From Sympetrum striolatum (lineage: Eukaryota > Arthropoda > Insecta > Odonata > Libellulidae), in the NCBI GenBank assembly GCA_947579665.1, contig OX388345.1, positions 30,657,849-30,721,848 of the forward strand: 64,000 nt of DNA, read 5' to 3'. Shown here piece by piece: positions 14,151 to 26,299 of the stretch (position 1 is the first letter of the stretch; each line of letters opens with the position of its first letter). Below the pieces are notes generated by a model. The model worked only from the letters and a program-made list of their open reading frames with translations. It was not told the DNA's origin and made no database searches. A program made the translations under genes and the position numbers.

Positions 14151-15570
14151 ACCTTGTCGAGTATTCATGCATGTACTTCCGAATGATGACAAAACTGCTG
14201 GTGGCTTATTCTTACTTCCAAGCTTACTTACAAGCAAGCTTGGATAAAAAGCAATTTAACGTTTCCTGCTTTATATTGTTTGATCAACATAATGATATAA
14301 TGAAATAAGACGGTAGAACCAATCCTTTGATATATACTAAACTACAGTAAGTGTTTACTCTGATATGGTAAATTAAAGGGTTAGTGTCACCATCTTATTT
14401 CATTCTATTATGGAATATCACCAGCTTAAGGCCGAAACCATCAACTTTATAGCATAATCATTGTTACGAGATTCAATCCTAATATCAATGAATCTCTTTT
14501 ATTCTTATCAATGCGTATCTGTGAAAAATAAATAGTTTCAAATAGCAGTTTTTTGACGTATGAGTTTTTTACATCAGACACACGCTAAATGATTTTTATT
14601 GGAGAAAAATTTGACTTAACTTTCTTTAAAACTTCACATTTCCAAAATAAAACATGAGTCGTAATGAAACAAAACGTATTCATTAGTATAATATATTTAT
14701 CTTTAATCTCAACAATAGAGATCAAGTTAATTACGTTAGTTAAATCTAGTTCCACCGTCATCATCGACTATGAAAATCGTGAGTATTTAGCAAGGTACGT
14801 CGTTAGGTATGTTTTCAACTGCCGAAGGGAAGCAAAAAGAAGATACTAGATCGATATATCTATTACAGATATAATGAAATAAAATCTTTAGATTCGAATG
14901 AATAAATTAGCGTGCATTCACTATGGCGGTATCAGTGAAATATACGCCAAATAATAGAGCCAAAGTGTGAAAATTTGGACAAGCTACCGCTAATACCGCT
15001 ACTGCTCATTGAAATGTGATAAAAAAATTAAAAGCCTTTAAGAAGTTTTCGCATAAATGTTAATTTTGTAGCTGCACTTACTTCTCCGGTTGGATCAAAT
15101 TAGAATAAGAACATAAAATACTAATGTTTTCGTGCAGTTTCCAAAAGCTAATTGGAGCGATCGACTTTCATTTGTTCCAAAGTTCAAACTTTCCAGAACT
15201 GTCGCCATTACGATGTAATGACGGTAAAACATCCCCGATAAGTATTCCTAAACGGCTTTTAACAACTTCTGGGTCATCTAACGTTCATTTTCATCGTTCA
15301 GATTCAAAGTTAGCTTAAAGCGCATCATTACTTCTAATTTCCTAAAGACTTCTTTCTTGCGAGAACTTTTCGAAGATACGGTTTTCTTATTTGATGGACG
15401 TGCTGAAAATTTGGTTTGAGGGAGAAAAATGAAATCTCTTATTTCTGAAATGCTGTATGGGAGGAAAATAATATACTTGGGGGGATAAAAGAAGTTTGTT
15501 GACAATTCCGAGAATGAAAAATCAACATGATAAGATTCGTAAAGAAAGAAGGATTGGAACACGGCTGTTA
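14150..15570. other. AT-rich sequence without recognised features
   Basis: A small hairpin CCAAGCTT...AAGCTTGG at 14219-14244; nothing else seen. Confidence 0.45.
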
Positions 15571-15572
15571 AT

Positions 15573-15770
15573 GAGTTAGAAATTAATAGAATTTAAAATC
15601 TTTGTCGGCGTTCCTCTTTTATGACCCCTGAGGACGGTAGCCTTGCTATTGAAAAGTACTTTGAGTACAATAATAGTGCGGTATTCCTTTCTTTCTTTCT
15701 CTGACTACCGGGAAGTAGGAGGAGGAACGTCGACAAAGACGGCTTTTGGAGATTTTAAACTTCTAATTCT
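15573..15770. mobile_element. MITE, family 1, copy 1
   Basis: Terminal inverted repeats: the left end GTTAGAA then AATTTAAAATC and TTTGTCGGCGTTCCTC pairs with the right end GAGGAACGTCGACAAAG, then GGAGATTTTAAACTTCTAATT. The 198-base element has no coding capacity. It resembles the 20.93-21.15 kb copy and, by a shared TTTATGACCCCTGAGGA stretch, the fragment at 54.83 kb. Confidence 0.7.
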
Positions 15771-16334
15771 CTAAATGAAGAGAATCGATTAATTTGTACT
15801 TACATTACAAATCATCATCTAGTAACTCGTGATGCTAACATTAGCTTATCGGGGGATACATTTCTAGGGTCTTCTTGGTAATTATCCCGAAATATTTTTA
15901 TATAGTCAGAAAGGAAAGCTATGGTCGTACACGATGTTAATAAAGCTAGCTTTAAATTGCTATATTTGCAAATGAAACTGAAATTTTCACGGAAACGAAA
16001 CTTGATATTCGACAGATTCAAGAAAGAATATATTGCCACCTATGATAACTGTGGCTAATTCATTGAAAAGCCAAGAATTATATCTAAAAAATATCTCTGA
16101 TGATCTTACCCTTCATTATACAGTTTCAATAAATTATTAGATCTTGTAAAGATGATCATTGGTAAAGATGCAGATTTTATTTTCATGACGGATTCATAAG
16201 CTACGAATTAGCAATAAGTCTGTTTTATATGAGGAATTAAACATCAGTATTTTTTGTGATGCACTACCTCTAAGTACGGCAGTTGACACTATAGGAATAT
16301 TTAAATTTAAAATATAAGTAAGTTGACGCCATAG

Positions 16335-17800
16335 AATGCGCAGTGAAACACCATTCATGGGAAATGAGGCCCACCAAACGGAAACGGATGAAATATTCAA
16401 ATTTAGATAAATACTCATAATGACTAACATTACGTAAACTTTTGAAGTATTATGAATAGCATGTGTTTTTCAATTTATTATGAATTACGCTAACAATTTT
16501 TAGTAATTTAATTAATGGGCTATTCCTTCCCAATACAATGACTTTTACATTTGAAATTTCATTCTTCAATAGTACTGAATTCTCTCAAATACATCGGAAA
16601 GAAAATTCTTGAAGTCGATAGATATGGTTAAATTTGAAATTCTTCTTTAATTTTGAAACTCTGATAAAATCAACAAGATAAAACGAAGTTTTGAGAAAGT
16701 ATTCAAGTTTGAAATGATGATCATAGTTAAGTCATCGGGATTGAATTTGAATGTAATGGAACTCAATAGTAAGATTCTAAACAGTGGCAATACTTCTGTG
16801 TTGTGAATCGATCCTTAATAGTAATTCTTATGTGAAGTCTTGCCAACAAAAAGAACAGCAAAGAAAGTAGCCAAATTGAAAAGTAAATAAATGTAATATA
16901 AAGAATTAAAAGAATATTGGACGATAACGAATGCGCACCAAGCTATCATTCATGGGAAATGATGCCTGATAAATAAAAAATTAAAATCTACAAAACAGAG
17001 AGAGAGATGAAATCTACAACAGAGAGAAGGATATACCCCTACTGGCCCACCAAACGTATTCTTTTGAAGTATTTATATCGACCAACATTACGTTAATTTT
17101 CAAAAAATTCTGATAAAAATATGCTCATTTATATGTAAAAAAAAGTATAATAATATATCTCCTCGAAGATTTCACCTTTTTATAAATATTACGTCATTTT
17201 CAAAATCAAATGAATTCTGCAATATTTTTTTAGTAATTTAAATAATGGATTCTTCATATACAATATAATTACTTTAACATTTAAAAGGTCGACAGTATAA
17301 ATTCTCGCTAACATATCTAAAGGAAATATTCTGAAGTCGATATTCGGTTATTTTAAAAATGTTTCTTTGAATACAAAACTCATTAAATCGTTAGGGGCAA
17401 ACAAACTTTTAGGGAGTTATTCGGTTTCGCAAGGAGTTAATTTCGCATAGTTAATTACAAGGGATTGATCTTGAATGACACGGAACCGACTATCAAGTTC
17501 CAAATCAGTGACAAAGCTATTGTTTTGAATCTAACTTAACAGTAATTTTATGTGAAGTCTTACCACAGACAACAACAGCGATGAAAATAGAACACTTAAA
17601 ATTAAAAGAAATCCAAAAGAGAGGGTGAAAAAATAGTAGACTTTAACGGAATGCGCAGCTAGATATCATTCATGGGAAATAAGGCCCAATAAATAAAAGA
17701 AATAAAATCTACATAAGAGAGAGTGAGATACCCTTACTGGCCCACAAAACGTATTCTTTGGAAATATTCTGAAGAACACTTGTGAGAAAGAATTCAATGA
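16335..17800 (+). repeat. Three-unit diverged tandem array (about 600-720 bases per unit)
   Basis: AATGCGCA, then ATCATTCATGGGAAAT with small variation, then GG/TGCC, occurs at 16335, 16930 and 17650. Between anchors the order of similar blocks is preserved: TACTGGCCCACCAAACG with ACATTACGT, TTTTTAGTAATTTAA with AATGG, GAAGTCGATA, then TTATGTGAAGTCTT. The third unit is cut after GGCCCACAAAACGTATTC. The first copy lacks the purine-rich insert (ACAGAGAGAGAG) seen in the others. Confidence 0.75.
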
Positions 17801-17819
17801 AAAAGAAAGCAGACACGAC

Positions 17820-18400
17820 ACGAGAATACGGAATCGATCACCGCAAGCCGGGATGGAATGATGAACGAGATTTTTTCATCGCATCGGATTTATTTTCACC
17901 TGGAGGGCGAGCATCTAACCCTGCTAGTTCTTTATGACGTCTTACGTGCCGCAGGACACGAACCGGGAGTAAATCTGGTCCCAGAAGAAAAAAGGTAGAG
18001 ATAGGGGCGAAGCTGGAGAGGACAAAAAATTTAGTGAATTATGCATTAAAAAGAGGATAGCGTCCGCGGAAAAGCCAAGGAATTGAGGTCGGAACGATAA
18101 AAAATTCATAGTCAAGGTGTGCGACGCTTTTATCGGCCGCTCTGAAATTCCCCTTCCATAAGTATGTCGCTCTCTTTCTCGTAGACGGCAATTCACGTGG
18201 CTCGGACAGTGATACGGGCAGAGGACGTACCAAAATAAAGCAATGCCCTCCCTACGAACGGCTTTACAACGGACTTAATCAATGGGATCCGCTCCTGTCC
18301 GGTCGATTCCGGCGTAAATATTTTCTTCAAGCTACCACTCTTCTTCTCCCGATAAATCTCTCGCAAATGCAAGTACATCAAATATTTATACAGTTTATTT
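17820..18400. other. Balanced-composition island
   Basis: Richer in CpG than flanks, between the 16-17.8 kb array and the tRNA-like module. Minus frames of 62-84 codons overlap in different phases and are not recognised. Confidence 0.3.
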
Positions 18401-18526
18401 TTTTCTCTCTCTGAATTTTAAGGTATGTTTTCTGCAAGTTGAAATGTTACATATGCGTGATAAGGAATAAATAAAAATTATAAAAAAATGATATTAATCC
18501 GAATAAATTAAATAATCGTAAAGATA

Positions 18527-18628
18527 AACAGAGGTGAGAAATGGCGACATTAAAGAGACTCAAACCCAGGCCTCCCAGATACCGGGCAGGTATTTTACCT
18601 CGCCGTATCAATCCCACCTCTGTTAAAG
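18527..18628 (-). mobile_element. tRNA-like module bounded by inverted AACAGAGGTG
   Basis: The minus strand has GGTAAAATACCTGCCC, then a B-box-like GGGTTTGAGTCTC, and ends CACCTCTGTTTA. The same outer motif, inverted, bounds the other side (AACAGAGGTGGGATT). The order of boxes and the end match the arms of the palindrome at 43.2 kb, so this is a diverged, possibly internally deleted, relative. Confidence 0.55.
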
Positions 18629-18639
18629 GAATACGATGT

Positions 18640-19235
18640 CAGCTAGGTGGTTAAATATTTTTATCTATCGGCATTACAAATAAAGTTCCTCTTTGACTTT
18701 CAGATTTAAAAAAGATTTAAAAACTTATCTAACTCTACAAGAAAATAATGTAATCGTCATCTTCAGTTCCATTTAATTGAGCACATTCTAAAGCAGAAGT
18801 ATTTCGTGTTAATTCAAAGTAAATAGATTTTTTCGGCTGGGAAATTCCTGTGTTAGTGCCATTAACATTGTTTTAGAGACAAGAGATTTATTAGCCACAA
18901 ATTCGCTCAAATTAAAGCCGCTTCATTATTATTCAAACAGCCTTGGCAGCATTTAAAAAATATATAGAAAATAGTGCCGTATGCAAATTAAATAAGCCCT
19001 AAATTGTTCCCCTAAAAATTCAAATCTTCTAATATATTAGTTTGCCATATATCTGCGTTATTTCTTTCATTTCCGCCATATATTTTTAGATATTAATCGT
19101 AAGGAATCCAGTAATACTATCGTATTCTTCCATAACATTAAACTTTGGGCGAAGTCAATTCAGCAATAAGAATGAAAACGAAATTACGAACTATGAACCT
19201 AGAGTCAAAGCCGGTTGTAGTAAAATTCATGCGAA
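18640..19235. other. AT-rich sequence without recognised features
   Basis: Nothing recognised. Confidence 0.5.
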
Positions 19236-19239
19236 AGCT

Positions 19240-19800
19240 ACGTGGTATTTTTATTACTCTCTCTATGGCGTTCCACCAAGTTCAACCATAACATATCGAT
19301 TACAATCATAAGGCCGCTGGAAGTAGTGGCAACCTTAAAGTACTTAGAAAGTATAATCACTTTGAATGGAACTTGCACCGAGTCGATAGGATACAAGATT
19401 TACTATGAAAAAAGAGTATTTGAAAGTGCGCAAGATTTGCTCACTACTCGACGAATGCCCCTTGAGCCATGAAAAAGATTAGTTTCTTGCCTCGTGTAGA
19501 CTATCGCCCTTTGATGTATGGTAGGTATTTAGTTTTCCCGAATCTAATGCACAACAAATGAGTGAAATATCTCCGTTTTTTTTAATATGAATACCGACAT
19601 AAAACAAAGGAACAAACGATAACTGGTAGATTGAGAGATGAGGAGATGTTCGGAAGGATCGTATTAAGAAATATGTTTAACACCAAGAGGAATAGGGGAT
19701 GACTTAGACATCGCCATTACGATTAGATCGATCAGAGAAAAGATCAGTGCAGGAATATACAAGAAAAGGGAGGAAGAATTAAGAACCATTATTTCATTTC
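19240..19800 (+). mobile_element. Decayed LINE reverse transcriptase, C-terminal part
   Basis: From 19317 the frame reads PLEVVATLKYLESIITLNGT, then CTESIGYKIYY and KRVFESAQDLLTTRRM. This is the LINE pattern in which a 'thumb' segment FKYLGSxITxDGxxxxEI leads into a tally of host-like basic residues. After 19472 another frame gives RLVSCLV, a stop, then TIAL, equivalent to the family's RLVKCxVWSVALYG. Further on, RNRG, a stop, then LRHRH near 19700 matches the RNRWxGHxLRH box. Several stops and frameshifts show it is dead. The relic at 43.5 kb carries the downstream end of the same type of protein. Confidence 0.8.
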
Positions 19801-20194
19801 ACATCCATGAGATAAGAAGCAGCACATGGATTTAAAAAATACTTAGAAAATTGATTACATTCTTATCTTCATTCAGAAAATTAAGAATAACATGAACATA
19901 TGTTACGTTAACAAAACATTGACAAATATGAGCCTATCTGATGGAGAAATTAAAGTTGATGCTGAAACCTTGACGTTTATGGGCTGAATTATGTGATAAA
20001 TATGTAATGTTGGAAAGCAAAAACCAAAAATTTTATTTTATTATGAGCACAATTACACTGAAATTCCTCAATAGCGAAAATATACCTTTAAAAAGAAAAA
20101 AAATGCTTCGAAAATGTAAGGCAAAACATCTATTGAAACTGGAACCTAAATAAACGACAGGATAACTTCAAACTTCAGCTTACATAGTCAACAA

Positions 20195-20600
20195 TTATGT
20201 ATTAGAGTTTGAAAAGAACAGCAGAAGCAAATTTCGTAGATTATTCAAGCGAGAGAAAAATGTAAAAAGTCCGAAAAAGATTGTTTCAGTATGCGAGAGA
20301 TGCTGAGGCATCAATGCATAAAGAAATGAAGAGCGCAGTGCTGCGCATGGGGAAAAAAGGTCTCCCTTGTAAAACTCGGGCCAATCTTTCCTGTGGGCAG
20401 TGTCCCTATTATTCCCAGTTTTCTCTTTAGCTGAAGAAGCAATTCGCTGGCCGCCCACTGCGAAGCACATCACGCATCCTCATTTAATATGCATTGAAAT
20501 TTCCATATTGTTCAGTGCCTTAGGAACGCTATGAAAGCAAAGGGAGCGCAAATAGCTGAGAGACTGGGAGGATTCCTACACTCTCCCACGGCTGTTAATA
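20195..20600. other. Balanced-composition patch
   Basis: Contains AGCGCAGTGCTGCGCATGG and a 92-codon minus frame that I do not recognise. No repeat ends. Confidence 0.3.
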
Positions 20601-20689
20601 GCGATATATACCGCATATATATCTTCCTATTCATTATATAAACAAATAATTTAATTTTAGGGAATTAATACCTGTAAATATTATAAATA

Positions 20690-21240
20690 CTAATATCTAA
20701 CCCATCATAGATAGTATGGTATTTATTTCGCGATACGAGTAAAATAGATTTGGGAAACAAAGTCACATCTTGCCACACGCCAATTTACTGCTTATATATC
20801 TTACTAAGCATTACATAAATCAATGCTACAATTTCATGGAAATGATTCCAGTAAATGTAGTATAAAACTATAAAAATTAACTCATCATTAATAGTATATA
20901 AAGAAAGGTAGGTTGGGAAACGGCTTTTAAGGAATTAGAGGTTTAAAATCTCCAATAGCCAACAAGACAGAACACCGCTTTTTTGAGAGCACTCAATACG
21001 GATTCGAATGCGATGAATTCATAGTCAGAAGTGAATAAATACTTGGTATCTATTCACTCCTGACAAAGTGGAATTCTCTGAATACCGGGGAATGAGAAGA
21101 GGAACGCCGACAAAAACGGCTATTGGAGATTTTAAATCTCTAATTAATATCATAGTATTTCTTCCGCGTATCATACGCGAAAATAATCGATTCTGGAAGT
21201 AGAGTAATAAAGCAAGTTCTACCTGCCACACGCCAAAAGG
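20690..21240 (+). repeat. Diverged duplication flanking MITE family 1 copy 2
   Basis: CCTGCCACACGCCAA at 21223-21237 resembles CTTGCCACACGCCAA at 20769-20783. Each is preceded by an AATATC, ATAGTAT, TCGCG and GATT series. The family 1 MITE lies between them. Weak overall similarity. Confidence 0.4.
20933..21145. mobile_element. MITE, family 1, copy 2
   Basis: The 213-base element has clear terminal inverted repeats of 28 bases: AATTAGAGGTTTAAAATC then TCCAATAGCC on the left, and GGCTATTGGAGATTTTAA then ATCTCTAATT on the right. Near the right end it has GAGGAACGCCGACAAAAACG, closely matching copy 1 (GAGGAACGTCGACAAAGACG). It lies between two similar blocks around 20.75 and 21.22 kb. Confidence 0.8.
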
Positions 21241-21402
21241 TGATTTTCAGGATGCATCTGTAAATGTAGATCATCTTGTGGGCAAGTTATAGGTTCGATA
21301 AATTATATGCTTATCATTTATATTTTACTAGCATCCGACGCGTCATCTAAAGTCACACCAATCTAAATTAGTTTTGAATTTAAAATTCCAAAACAAATGA
21401 CC

Positions 21403-21530
21403 CGTGAAATTTTTAGCAGTATTGTTAAAAGTGCTTCGACAGCCTGGGTCATTCCATACGTGGGCTCCCGCCTGGAATCGAACCCGGGATCACCTTCCTT
21501 AAAGCAGAAACTGCTATATAATGGAAAAAA
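21403..21530 (-). mobile_element. tRNA-like SINE fragment (family shared with 61.0 kb)
   Basis: On the minus strand there is a strong B box, GGGTTCGATTCCAGG, near 21472-21490. After a GC-rich stretch comes a body segment, CACTTTTAACAATACTGCT then AAAAATTTC. The same body segment occurs at 61040-61080 in the same orientation, also behind a tRNA-like head, so the two belong to one family. The A box is not clear here. Confidence 0.6.
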
Positions 21531-21724
21531 TAACTACCATATGTATGCTACATCCACCATTTATATCTATTATATATAATTGCTTCTCCGGATTCATTCA
21601 TGTATATGTAAGGATAGGTATATAGATAAGTTACTGATTCACAGGCTAAAAAACAAGTGTCATTGACTTAAAATTTTTACAGCGTATAGGCCCTAACGTT
21701 TAACCCCCAGAAAAAAGGCGACTT

Positions 21725-22320
21725 TGAACCTCAGTGTCATGGGTTTGATGCCAGAAGGCCCCAAAATTCCGATTTTTCCCATTTAAATGTATTGCTTAGA
21801 TTTTCGGTAATTTCTAAAATAATACTTCCCAGATAGGTAGAGAATCAAAATTCAAGGAACTTACATGGTGGTCATGATTTATCGAATACATTCATGACTT
21901 TTACAGAAAATATCTTGGGTTCGATGCTAGGACGATGCAAAAATCTCCCATACATTGAGGTAGTTTTTGATTATTTTTCTTGATGCATTTATCGAAATGA
22001 TAGGAAGTTCTTGCTTTGCTAGAAGATATATATTAAGACTCGGTTTAAGAAAAAAAATTTGATAAAACAATACGGTTCCTGGGTTCGATGCCAGAGCACA
22101 TTAATATTTCTCACATAAAGAATATAAGGGAAAAGTAGTACGTCGTTTGAGGTAGTTGCAGCCAATATTTCTGCTTGAGTTTTCACAAATAGTTAGAGAT
22201 GGTGATCTTCTGTTGTGCTGCATAGTAAGTATCACTAGGAAGACCGGGGTTCGATGCTGAACGGAAAATATATCTCCCATTTAAAACATATTGGTTGAAT
22301 TTTCATAATTATTTCTTTAC
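21725..22320 (+). repeat. Four-unit tandem array with a B-box-like motif in each unit
   Basis: The motif GGGTT(C/T)GATGC occurs at 21741, 21917, 22081 and 22247, spacing 176, 164 and 166. Each unit also has a similar downstream part: an AAAAT(C/T)TCCCAT-like block, then a TTGATTTTC-like stretch, then AATTATTT. Units 2 and 4 begin with a GGTG(G/A)TC motif that could be an A box remnant. The units are much diverged. A tRNA-derived tandem repeat is the likely origin. Confidence 0.65.
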
Positions 22321-22599
22321 CGTGAAGACAGACAGTTGACACTTTGCATCTGTATGTATATTTGCTTGCAGTATGCAAGCAGCATTTTACTCGTACGCTA
22401 TAATTTCAATTTGCAAGTCGGTATACGTTATAGGTTAACGGTGTTGAAGTTCGTTCATTTTGGCAATAAATTTACAATATTGGTACAAAAGATGCAATTA
22501 CTTTCGAACGGTAGTTTAAAATGCAGTTTTTTAAACTGTGAATTATCATAAAATATTAGTATGAATCCTTGAAAAAAAACCTAGTTAAGTAGAAAATGC

Positions 22600-23430
22600 A
22601 CTAAAGCTTACTGCACGGCTGAATTACATATCCGGGTGATTTCAGTGTTAAGACCTCGGAGGGCCATAAAGAGTGCAGACCGGGCCCCTTGGGCCTCCCT
22701 TCACTGGAGCCTAACCGTGTGAATCTCGCGTTAACCTCCATTTCCTGTCTCTACCCTGGATGAATTATATTTCTTCATCCTAGATACTCATCCTTATTTT
22801 AAAAAGAGCAAACTGCATAAATTTAAGGTAAGCGGAAGTCGAGGATGGTAAAATTGCATAAGATGGAGTACTCTTCTTTCTTCATCTCTTCTCTTCATAT
22901 CCCCTCATTAGTTTCCCAGCATTCACCATCCTCCTGCTCATACCAACTCTCTCGAGCAAGTTTTTTTAGCGAAAAACTCTCCTCATTAAACCCTTCCTGC
23001 AGCACTTCTCTCTTTCGCAGAACCAGACCCTGCCTTTTTCTCTACAAGAAGGAAAGACTAGGAATACCCACGAAAAATTACTTCCCATTATTCTCTTTCC
23101 TTCGCGTAAGATTTTCCAGAGGGTAAAATCACCCTGTCAGTCGATGACCCGATTTTTTTCCAATCGGTTTGCGTTTTCGATGAAGTTAACGTCGTGAAGG
23201 CATGCCATTTTTGAACGAAGACGAGATCGGCAAATCCAAATGCGAAAGGAATCAAATTTTGCTCGGAAGAAAAAAATTAATTTTGGATTCAAAAGGATGT
23301 ATAGGAGTCGAGGTAAGGGGTGGTACAAGTGCAATAAAAATAGAAAAATGGAGGGATATCCACGATTTACTCAATTGAAGTTCGCTACGAACTAGAATTC
23401 CCCCTTTTAATCCCTGGCCCTGGAAGCACG
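22600..23430 (+). other. Mixed block with pyrimidine-rich core
   Basis: 22845-23126 is C/T-rich on the plus strand. 22650-22740 has a GC-rich patch (ACCGGGCCCCTTGGGCCTCC). No protein or element recognised. Confidence 0.35.
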
Positions 23431-24360
23431 AAGTTAATCAAATGTAAAACGAGCATAACTTCTTATTGTATTCCGATTTTTCATTTGAACAGCAAAAAAA
23501 TATACTCTCTGAATCGTATTTAATATTTATAAATGTGTTTCCTCTGTGGCTAGAATTAAAATGCCTACATCAAAGGTGTTTATTTTAAATTTTCGCCCAG
23601 AACGAAAAAATTCTTATCAAAACTTAGAGATGCTAAAGAAAGACTTGCTTTGTGTATTAATCGAGGTCTGTGTAAGCTCGAGGGGATCTCCGGGTTTAAT
23701 TAACTTTCTTATTAAGGTTTCTCATCAGAATGAAATTGAAAATCGTGCGCTCTCTTTTAAAACAGTACGTTCATTGCAAATTCTACCAGGAAATAGAATC
23801 GGATGATTCAATATGACTTGCTTGTCTGGCTCGATAGAGCACGGTTATTCAAAAGATATTATTTGATCAGAGTTTCATTCTCCGCTTGAACATTGGTATG
23901 TTTTAATTAATGTGTTTATGGTTTAATATGCAATTAACGATGAATTAAAATATAGTTAATTTGGTGGTCATGCGCCGAGTTTCAATTTACAACCTAAGAA
24001 GTCACTCGAGACCACAGAAGAAAAAATCGAATTTTGGAAGCACAGATTAGGGTTTCCAAAACTAATCTAAAATAGTAATAACAAAGCTCTTTTCTATATT
24101 TAATGATAATAATTATACGTAGGGATAATTCATGGAATTCATGTAGTCACCACAAAACGTCAAGCACGCTAAATAACCAATCATCAATTTAGTTCATGAT
24201 TTATCGATTATGTGTCGTTACCTGCCCTTCAAATTATGCAAGTGCTCTTTTAGAGAAAAAGTAAGGAATATCCCTGATATAGATGAAAAGGAGACCTCAT
24301 TAAATTTCCAATATTGAGTCAAATTATCCACGTGTGCTCGCTTTATTTATCTGAACCATC
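23430..24360. other. AT-rich sequence without recognised features
   Basis: Only the short inverted match to 63.15 kb near 24196-24234. A frame at 23546-23806 is unrecognised. Confidence 0.45.
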
Positions 24361-24369
24361 TCACGAATA

Positions 24370-24570
24370 AAATGGCGTGATCTTTATCATCTTTATTTGG
24401 GCAGCAACGATACTGAAAGTCTCGTCTTCCACCAAAACCATCGGCTTCACTATGATTAAATCAAAGAGAAAGTAAAAAATGATAAAAGTGCGAGAGACAA
24501 AGAAATCTAAGACGTACTTAGGAATTAAATTATCAAAGATCAAACCAAACAAATTGCATCGCACTCTGAA
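24370..24570 (+). repeat. Dispersed repeat family R1, copy A
   Basis: It shares GTCTCGTCTTCCACCAAAAC, CATCGGCTTCA, AAATCAAAGAGAAAGTA and TTAGGAATTAAA with copies at 27.1 and 38.2 kb. No coding potential or termini were recognised, so the class is unknown. Confidence 0.6.
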
Positions 24571-24689
24571 ATTTCAGCATCACTAATTTTCAGCGCAAAA
24601 ATCATACCTAAACATTGCGATGGCACGACAACCCATGTCATAAAAATAAACCTCATCCCGAATCAACTTACTTCCTGTAAAACAATACG

Positions 24690-25250
24690 CATGTGAATGG
24701 AAACATTTCCAAAGTTTTAATCACGAAAACCGGCTTTTTAAACTTCTCGTACTCCAAAAGCATCGGAGGTTACCATGGGAGCCGACAATTCCACGTACCA
24801 TACAGTCCGGCGGCGTTCTCCCGAGCACCACTTCAGCCCCATTCTTTTCTTTCGGCTTCCGATCCCAACTCCTGCGTATCTCCGCACTCCCGTTTTTCGC
24901 ATCCCTTTTTGCTTCTTCCCCCCATTGCTACAACCAAGAGGTCTTCTGGAGCCCCTTCGCATCTCCGCTGTTTATTATTTCACTGTGTATGCTTTGGAGA
25001 GAGGGGGAGGAATGGATACATCGGCGACCGAATTGGCTTTTTTATGCGATCGCAAAGGATGCCGGGGGCGTCCCTTTTTTGGCCTTACTTTCCCAAAAAA
25101 ATGTCGAATCGAGCTCATGATACAGCCAAACTGTCCGCGTACTTTAGTTACGCACTAACAGTTTGAAAACCACCGTTCCCTTTTTAAGGGTAAAACTTGA
25201 TTTATGGCCCTCGTGACGCTATGGGAGGGCACGAGTTTCCGTATCAAACC
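24690..25250 (+). other. Pyrimidine-rich, GC-richer block with overlapping frames
   Basis: Frames of 157 and 127 codons overlap on the plus strand (24693-25166 and 24775-25158), with a 74-codon minus frame. Overlap in several phases with Pro/Ser/Phe bias argues against a real protein. Confidence 0.35.
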
Positions 25251-26290
25251 GTGAAAATTGGAGGACCATAAAAAATAGGGTGGGCAGTAAAAACCTGATA
25301 AATATTTATTCCATGCCTCGATATTTGAAATTCTCATGATTTGCTTCGTACCATTCTCATTCACGCATTTAGAATTTAGGAATCCCTTTACGATGTTAAT
25401 CAAGGCTCCGTGCACTAACCTAACCATCGTTATCATTTTCAATAAAATCTACAAAGGCGACCGAAATGCTATTTATTTAGGTGTTTGTGATTGAATTGTT
25501 TTTAAATTAGGTACTGTAGAAAGTGTATGTACTCATTAAAATATTTTAACATTTTCATGTTCATATGTGTGAATTTATGTATATTTTTAATTTTTTTCTA
25601 TTGTGAAGTCTATCAAGTTAAACCCAAAATAGAAAACTTCGTAAATAGAGAACAAAAAGGATAAAAATAAAGGATGGAAATCAGAGTAAGGTTTGCAGAA
25701 AGCTGTGACGATGTAACCCCAAAAATATGGATTTCAGTAGTAACCTTCGGATTATGTTTTAAAATTCAACTCATACTGGCATATTAATAACGATTATTAA
25801 TCTAACTAAAATAATTTTTCATTCGCATTTATATAGAAAATTCAGAATCATTATGTTATTATTAATTCGGATAACATTAAGCAAATGTGAAGCCATTATA
25901 CGAAGTATGAAATGAAAGCACCAATGTTATTTCAAATTTTAATTAAATTATTATATCGTTTCGATGAAAGGAACACTGCACCAAATTTCTCTCGCCGATT
26001 GAAATATTTGACATAAGAATCATTTAATCAGTACTTTATGCAGTACAAATCCATCTGATGGCATTAAAATAACTAATAGAAAAACATGCATACGATTTTA
26101 ATCAAGATTAAATATTGGATTTAATGTGGCATAAAAAATAGAAAATTGTGTTGATTTTTTTTTCAATTAGTCAAAATATCAAACCACACAAGTTTTGGCA
26201 CGAATATTGAGTTAACGTATGACTGAAATAGACCGAATAACTTTACTAGATTTTCCATTAATAAGCAGACAACACTCACTTTCTAATCTT
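25250..26290. other. AT-rich sequence without recognised features
   Basis: 26160-26240 resembles 33170-33240 in ACATGTTTTGGCA-like and TGAAATAGA blocks; otherwise nothing. Confidence 0.4.
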
Positions 26291-26299
26291 TCAGTTTCT

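Noticed and set aside
14219..14244. Hairpin CCAAGCTT/AAGCTTGG as a regulatory site
   Set aside because: Eight-base arms in AT-rich DNA are common by chance and nothing supports a role.
24693..25166. 157-codon plus frame as a gene
   Set aside because: Two plus frames overlap with similar bias; pyrimidine-rich composition keeps stops rare.
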